A stretch of DNA of 10,251 nucleotides from Chitinophagaceae bacterium (lineage in GTDB: Bacteria > Bacteroidota > Bacteroidia > Chitinophagales > Chitinophagaceae). A program made the position numbers and the translations under genes. The DNA lies in NCBI GenBank assembly GCA_019747455.1, contig JAIEQT010000109.1, positions 1 to 10,251 of the forward strand. The letters are read 5' to 3'. Positions 7,436-10,251 of this stretch are shown here, in pieces. The notes under the pieces were generated by a model. The model searched no databases. It saw nothing but the letters and a program-made list of their open reading frames with translations, and was not told where the DNA came from. Positions within the stretch are counted from its first letter, which is position 1, and the number at the start of each line of letters is the position of its first letter.

Positions 7436-8218
7436 ATGATACAAGTTGCAGATATTAAAAAAGCATTTGGTGATAAAACAATCTTAGATGGTATTAGTGC
7501 TACCATGGAAGCCGGTAAGTGTAATTTAATTATTGGTACCAGTGGAAGTGGGAAAACAGTACTTACCAAATGCATGGTAGGTTTGTTTACACCCGATAGT
7601 GGTAGTATTCAATACGATGGTGCCGATATGCTTACCATGGACGACAAAGAGAAAAAACAACTTCGGCAACAGATTGGTATGCTCTTTCAGGGTAATGCTT
7701 TGTTCGACTCTATGACAGTAGAGCAAAACGTTTTATTCCCACTTGATATGTTTACGCAAATGACACAAGTTGAAAAAAAGAAGAGAGCCAATGAGGTTTT
7801 AGAAAGAGTTAACTTAACAGATGCGCATAAAAAATATCCTGCTGAAATCAGTGGGGGTATGAAAAAAAGAGTAGGTTTAGCCAGATCTATAGTGCTCAAT
7901 CCGAAATATTTATTTTGTGATGAGCCGAATTCTGGTTTAGATCCGCAAACGTCTTTGGTAATTGATAAACTCATCAAAGAAATTACGGCTGAATACAAAA
8001 TCACTACCATTGTAGTAACCCACGATATGAATAGTGTGATGGAGATCGGTGATCATATCGTATATCTATACCAGGGCAGAAAGCAGTGGGAAGGCTCAAA
8101 TAAAGATATTATCTTCAGCAAAGATGAATTACTCAATAATTTTATTTTTGCATCTGAGTTTTTACAAGATGCTAAAGAAATGCGGATGATTGAAGCGGGA
8201 AAAGACCATAGACGATAG
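7436..8218 (+). CDS. MlaF-type ABC transporter ATP-binding protein
   Basis: Cytoplasmic ATPase of an ABC transporter, 260 aa. Walker A GTSGSGKT (34-41); Q-loop Q85 within the MlaF-characteristic LFQGNALFDSMTVEQNVLFPL region (83-103); signature ISGGMKKRVGLAR (138-150); Walker B YLFCDEPNSGLDP (158-170); switch H196. The FQ-GALFDSMTV-ENV-FPL and GGMxKR motifs place it with MlaF/Mkl ATPases, which power MlaE-type permeases bound to MCE proteins that move phospholipids between the two membranes. Substrate is inferred only from the family. No permease or MCE gene is adjacent; lysA lies 23 bp upstream and an exported thioredoxin-like gene downstream, so the partners must be elsewhere. The last four residues (DHRR) and the stop codon are encoded by a heptamer array, so the extreme C-terminus has been made by repeat DNA. 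Two near-matches to the -7 box occur in the 23-bp gap but I do not call a promoter. Confidence 0.92.
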   Translation: MIQVADIKKAFGDKTILDGISATMEAGKCNLIIGTSGSGKTVLTKCMVGLFTPDSGSIQYDGADMLTMDDKEKKQLRQQIGMLFQGNALFDSMTVEQNVLFPLDMFTQMTQVEKKKRANEVLERVNLTDAHKKYPAEISGGMKKRVGLARSIVLNPKYLFCDEPNSGLDPQTSLVIDKLIKEITAEYKITTIVVTHDMNSVMEIGDHIVYLYQGRKQWEGSNKDIIFSKDELLNNFIFASEFLQDAKEMRMIEAGKDHRR

Positions 8219-8233
8219 ACGATGGACGATAGA
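8206..8233. repeat. Heptamer array overlapping the ABC ATPase stop codon (CNATRGA x4)
   Basis: Four exact 7-bp units in tandem: CCATAGA (8206-8212), CGATAGA (8213-8219), CGATGGA (8220-8226), CGATAGA (8227-8233). The first two units encode the last residues and the TAG stop codon (8216-8218) of the ABC ATPase gene. The word differs from the ATCTNNA and ATACCTT families found elsewhere in the window, but the period is the same. No inverted arm is visible. Confidence 0.7.
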
Positions 8234-8249
8234 AGAAATTTAATGATGT

Positions 8250-8273
8250 ACTTTGCATCTTTGCGACTTAGCG
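8250..8273. repeat. Octamer array upstream of the thioredoxin-like gene
   Basis: Three 8-bp units in tandem: ACTTTGCA (8250-8257), TCTTTGCG (8258-8265), ACTTAGCG (8266-8273), followed by TTTAAAAA. The CTTTGCG-CTTAGCG-TTTAAA pattern resembles an intergenic repeat I recall from Bacteroidota and other genomes; this is from memory. The units contain CTTTG strings similar to the -7 box (GTACTTTG at 8248-8255, CATCTTTG at 8256-8263, each one mismatch from TAnnTTTG), so it may also hold the promoter of the next gene. Confidence 0.45.
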
Positions 8274-8287
8274 TTTAAAAAGAAAAT

Positions 8288-8791
8288 ATGAATAAGATAT
8301 CCATATTTGTTTTTGGTCTTTTAGTATCGATTGGCGTCATAGCTCAATCCCCTATAGATACCATACCCCCCTATAAAAAAAATCCAACTATCCCGGAGTT
8401 TAGCATTTTACAAACAGATAGTTCCTGGTACACAAAAAAAGATATCAAGCCATACGACTATACGGCCATCATTTATTTTAGTCCGGATTGTGGCCACTGC
8501 CAGCATGAAGCCAAACAAATAGTAAACAATATTGATTCTTTAAAAAACATACTTTTTATCTGGGTGAGTTATCGCGATTTTAACGATATCAAAAAATTCT
8601 ATCATCACTATACATTGGATATGTATCCTAACATGATCATGGGAAGAGATCCTAAATATGCCATACCCAGCTTTTACCAGGTTCGTTATACGCCATTTGT
8701 AGCTTTATATGATAAAAAGCAGCAATTAGTAACAACCTGGGATATGGGGGTAGAAATCCCCGAATTGCTTGAATTTATCCGAAAAAAATAA
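8288..8791 (+). CDS. Exported thioredoxin-fold protein (CGHC), TlpA-like
   Basis: A 167-aa protein with an N-terminal signal peptide (MNKISIFVFGLLVSIGVIAQ, cleavage probably near residue 19-20) and one thioredoxin-like domain. The strand-then-motif IIYFSPDCGHC places the redox pair at C68 and C71, and RYTPFVALYD supplies the cis-proline at P136. A CGHC centre is the form found in many oxidising or isomerising thioredoxin-fold proteins as well as in Bacteroidota TlpA-like proteins, so reducing or oxidising activity cannot be told from sequence. It should act in the periplasm or at the inner-membrane outer face. Single domain, no extra N-terminal DUF4369 domain of the longer TlpA relatives. Starts 54 bp after the CNATRGA array; no Shine-Dalgarno sequence. 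50 bp separate it from mdh, which has its own -7 box. The partner or substrate is unknown. Confidence 0.85.
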   Translation: MNKISIFVFGLLVSIGVIAQSPIDTIPPYKKNPTIPEFSILQTDSSWYTKKDIKPYDYTAIIYFSPDCGHCQHEAKQIVNNIDSLKNILFIWVSYRDFNDIKKFYHHYTLDMYPNMIMGRDPKYAIPSFYQVRYTPFVALYDKKQQLVTTWDMGVEIPELLEFIRKK

Positions 8792-8802
8792 ATACTAGCC
8801 CC

Positions 8803-8810
8803 TACCTTTG
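8803..8810 (+). promoter_or_regulatory. Candidate mdh promoter -7 box (TACCTTTG)
   Basis: TACCTTTG is an exact TAnnTTTG match lying 31 bp before the mdh ATG and just after the stop codon of the preceding gene; transcription would begin near 8815 with a leader of about 27 nt. No clear TTG -33 element at 17-23 bp upstream, where the sequence is an A-tract. Confidence 0.45.
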
Positions 8811-8841
8811 CCCCGTCATTAAATCATTTAAATAGTTCCAT

Positions 8842-9771
8842 ATGAAAGTTACTGTAGTGGGTGCCGGTGCCGTAGGTGCAACCTGTGCCGATAATATTGC
8901 CCGTAAAGAATTATGTACTGAGTTGGTATTGCTCGACATTAAAGAAGGCCTCGCAGAAGGTAAAGCGCAAGATATGATGCAGACTGCAGCCTTGCTTGGG
9001 TTTGATACTAAAATTGTTGGTAGCACAAATGACTACAGTAAAACCGCTGGCAGTGATGTAGTGGTTATTACCTCAGGTATTCCTCGTAAACCCGGAATGA
9101 CACGCGAAGAATTGATAGGCACCAATGCAGGAATTGTAAAAGGTGTTTGTGAAAATATTTTAAAGTACTCTCCTAATGCTATCATCATTGTAATTAGTAA
9201 TCCGATGGATACGATGACTTATTTGGCATTAACATCTACCGGTTTACCCAAAAACAGAATAATCGGTATGGGTGGTACCCTCGATAGCAGCCGCTTTAAA
9301 TATCAACTAAGTCAACATTTAGGTTGCAGTCCCGCAGATTTGAATGCCATGGTAGTAGGCGGACATGGAGATACAACCATGATTCCATTGATTCGCTATG
9401 CTACTTGGAATAGTGCTCCTGTAACCGATTTTTTAAGTGCTGAACAACAACAACAAATCGTAAATGATACTATGGTTGGCGGTGCAACACTTACTAAACT
9501 AATTGGTACTTCTGCCTGGTATGCACCGGGTGCTGCCGGAGCTGCTTTAGTAGAAAGCATTGTACGTGATCAGAAAAAATTATTTACTTGCTGCGTTCTT
9601 TTAGATGGCGAATATGGCCAAAAAGATATTTGCTTAGGTGTTCCCGTTACCATCGGTAAAAACGGTTGGGAAAAAATTATCGACTTCAAGCTGAACACCG
9701 ATGAGCAAGCTGCTTTCAATAAAAGTGCTGATGCGGTAAGAAGCATGAATGATGTGCTGAAAACATTATAA
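8842..9771 (+). CDS. mdh: Malate dehydrogenase (NAD-dependent)
   Basis: Catalyses the reversible oxidation of malate to oxaloacetate with NAD in the TCA cycle; cytoplasmic. 309 aa, normal for the LDH-like bacterial MDH group. Visible: Rossmann motif VGAGAVG (6-12); D32 at the end of the second strand, favouring NAD over NADP; active-site loop GIPRKPGMTREEL (79-91), where R82 and R88 bind the dicarboxylate and the arginine in place of the LDH glutamine sets malate specificity; ISNPMD with N120; D148 and R151 in GTLDSSRF; and catalytic H175 in GGHGDTTM, paired with D148. These assign it to MDH rather than lactate dehydrogenase. ATG at 8842 starts directly at the first strand. Own candidate promoter upstream and a strong terminator 22 bp after the stop codon, so probably a single-gene transcript or the end of the plus-strand run. 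Confidence 0.96.
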   Translation: MKVTVVGAGAVGATCADNIARKELCTELVLLDIKEGLAEGKAQDMMQTAALLGFDTKIVGSTNDYSKTAGSDVVVITSGIPRKPGMTREELIGTNAGIVKGVCENILKYSPNAIIIVISNPMDTMTYLALTSTGLPKNRIIGMGGTLDSSRFKYQLSQHLGCSPADLNAMVVGGHGDTTMIPLIRYATWNSAPVTDFLSAEQQQQIVNDTMVGGATLTKLIGTSAWYAPGAAGAALVESIVRDQKKLFTCCVLLDGEYGQKDICLGVPVTIGKNGWEKIIDFKLNTDEQAAFNKSADAVRSMNDVLKTL

Positions 9772-9793
9772 TAACTGAATGCTAATATTGCTT

Positions 9794-9821
9794 AAGCCTC
9801 AACATAACGTTGGGGCTTTTT
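9794..9821 (+). terminator. Intrinsic terminator after mdh
   Basis: AAGCCTCAAC (9794-9803) pairs with GTTGGGGCTT (9809-9818) over ten positions with one G-U wobble, around a five-base ATAAC loop, and the stem runs into a T-tract ending at 9821. It lies 22 bp after the mdh stop codon and is the clearest terminator in the window; it separates mdh from the last gene. Confidence 0.88.
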
Positions 9822-9850
9822 AGTAACTTTAGTTACACAAAACAATAAAT

Positions 9851-10251
9851 ATGAAGTATCGGTTACTTATATGTGCAATACTGTTATATACTGCTATTAC
9901 CGCACAAAATAATTTTCCTCTTTTTTTAGAAGGTACTTGGTATGCACCCCAAAATAATACTTATGAAAGATGGGATAAATTTAATGAACAGCGACTAAAA
10001 GGGTTTTCTTACCAATTAAAAGATGGTAAAATGCTGGTAGATGAGTATTTCGATATTACGCAAGAAGAAAAAAGTGTTATCTATACAGCAACTGTCAAAA
10101 ACCAGAATCAAGGCAAATCAATTCGTTTTAAACTAAAGCAAACTGCTAATCAGTATGCTTTTGAGAATCATACTCACGATTTTCCAAAAATCATTGTTTA
10201 CACCTTACTCAATCCGTTAGAAGTTTTGGTTGATGTATCTGATGGAAAACA
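9851..10251 (+). CDS. DUF6265-like exported protein, partial
   Basis: Open from the ATG at 9851 to the right edge (133 codons plus two bases), so the C-terminus is missing. It begins with a signal peptide (MKYRLLICAILLYTAITA, cleavage probably before Q19). The mature part reads FLEGTWYAP (about 25-33), ERWDKFNEQRLKGFSYQL (about 39-56), and YAFENHTHDFPKIIVYTL (about 101-118). The order LEGTW, W-K-N--LKGxSY, and FENxxHDFPxxIxY matches the family I recall as DUF6265, small lipocalin-like beta-barrel proteins of about 150-170 aa and unknown ligand; the name is from memory. Only a short part should be missing. TAACTTTA (9824-9831), one base from TAnnTTTG, and the small inverted repeat TAACT-TT-AGTTA (9824-9835) lie between the mdh terminator and the start codon and may be its promoter region. 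Function unknown. Confidence 0.82.
   Translation, partial: MKYRLLICAILLYTAITAQNNFPLFLEGTWYAPQNNTYERWDKFNEQRLKGFSYQLKDGKMLVDEYFDITQEEKSVIYTATVKNQNQGKSIRFKLKQTANQYAFENHTHDFPKIIVYTLLNPLEVLVDVSDGK

Overview
The window looks like ordinary chromosome of a Bacteroidota bacterium, most likely a member of the Chitinophagaceae or a close relative. The reasons are an AT-rich composition, a long SecA (1101 aa) with the extra N-terminal segments typical of this phylum, two lipoprotein-free exported proteins of families seen mainly in Bacteroidota (DUF6992-like and DUF6265-like), almost no Shine-Dalgarno sequences, and several TAnnTTTG boxes, the -7 element of the Bacteroidota sigma factor. The assignment to family level is inference; no rRNA or tRNA gene is present.

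Layout: at the left edge (1-156, minus strand) is the N-terminal part of a four-helix-bundle protein of the 23S rRNA intervening-sequence/Avd-like family. secA (280-3585) is also on the minus strand. From a divergent intergenic region the rest of the window reads on the plus strand: a DUF6992-like exported or membrane protein (3707-4309), atpG (4451-5332), scpB (5448-6182), lysA (6198-7412), an MlaF-type ABC ATPase (7436-8218), an exported thioredoxin-fold protein with a CGHC motif (8288-8791), mdh (8842-9771), a strong intrinsic terminator (9794-9821), and a DUF6265-like exported protein that runs off the right edge (9851-10251).

The genes do not form one pathway. They are mostly housekeeping functions: protein export (SecA), ATP synthesis (AtpG), chromosome segregation (ScpB), lysine/diaminopimelate synthesis (LysA), lipid transport (MlaF-like), periplasmic redox (thioredoxin-like) and the TCA cycle (Mdh). 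Several are separated from their usual partners: atpG has no other ATP synthase gene beside it, scpB has no scpA, and the MlaF-like ATPase has no permease or MCE gene next to it. scpB-lysA-ABC ATPase are tightly packed (15 and 23 bp gaps) and may be co-transcribed, although lysA has its own candidate promoter.

The most unusual content is between the genes. Four intergenic regions carry short degenerate arrays with a strict 7-bp period: TNNAGAT units after secA, AAGGTAT/ATACCTT units arranged head-to-head in the atpG leader, ATCTNNA/TNNNGAT units arranged head-to-head between atpG and scpB, and CNATRGA units that run into the 3' end of the ABC ATPase gene. An 8-bp array follows the last one. 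The words differ between sites but the period and layout are shared, and one array lies beside the four-helix-bundle gene. This is the best candidate here for something not well described.
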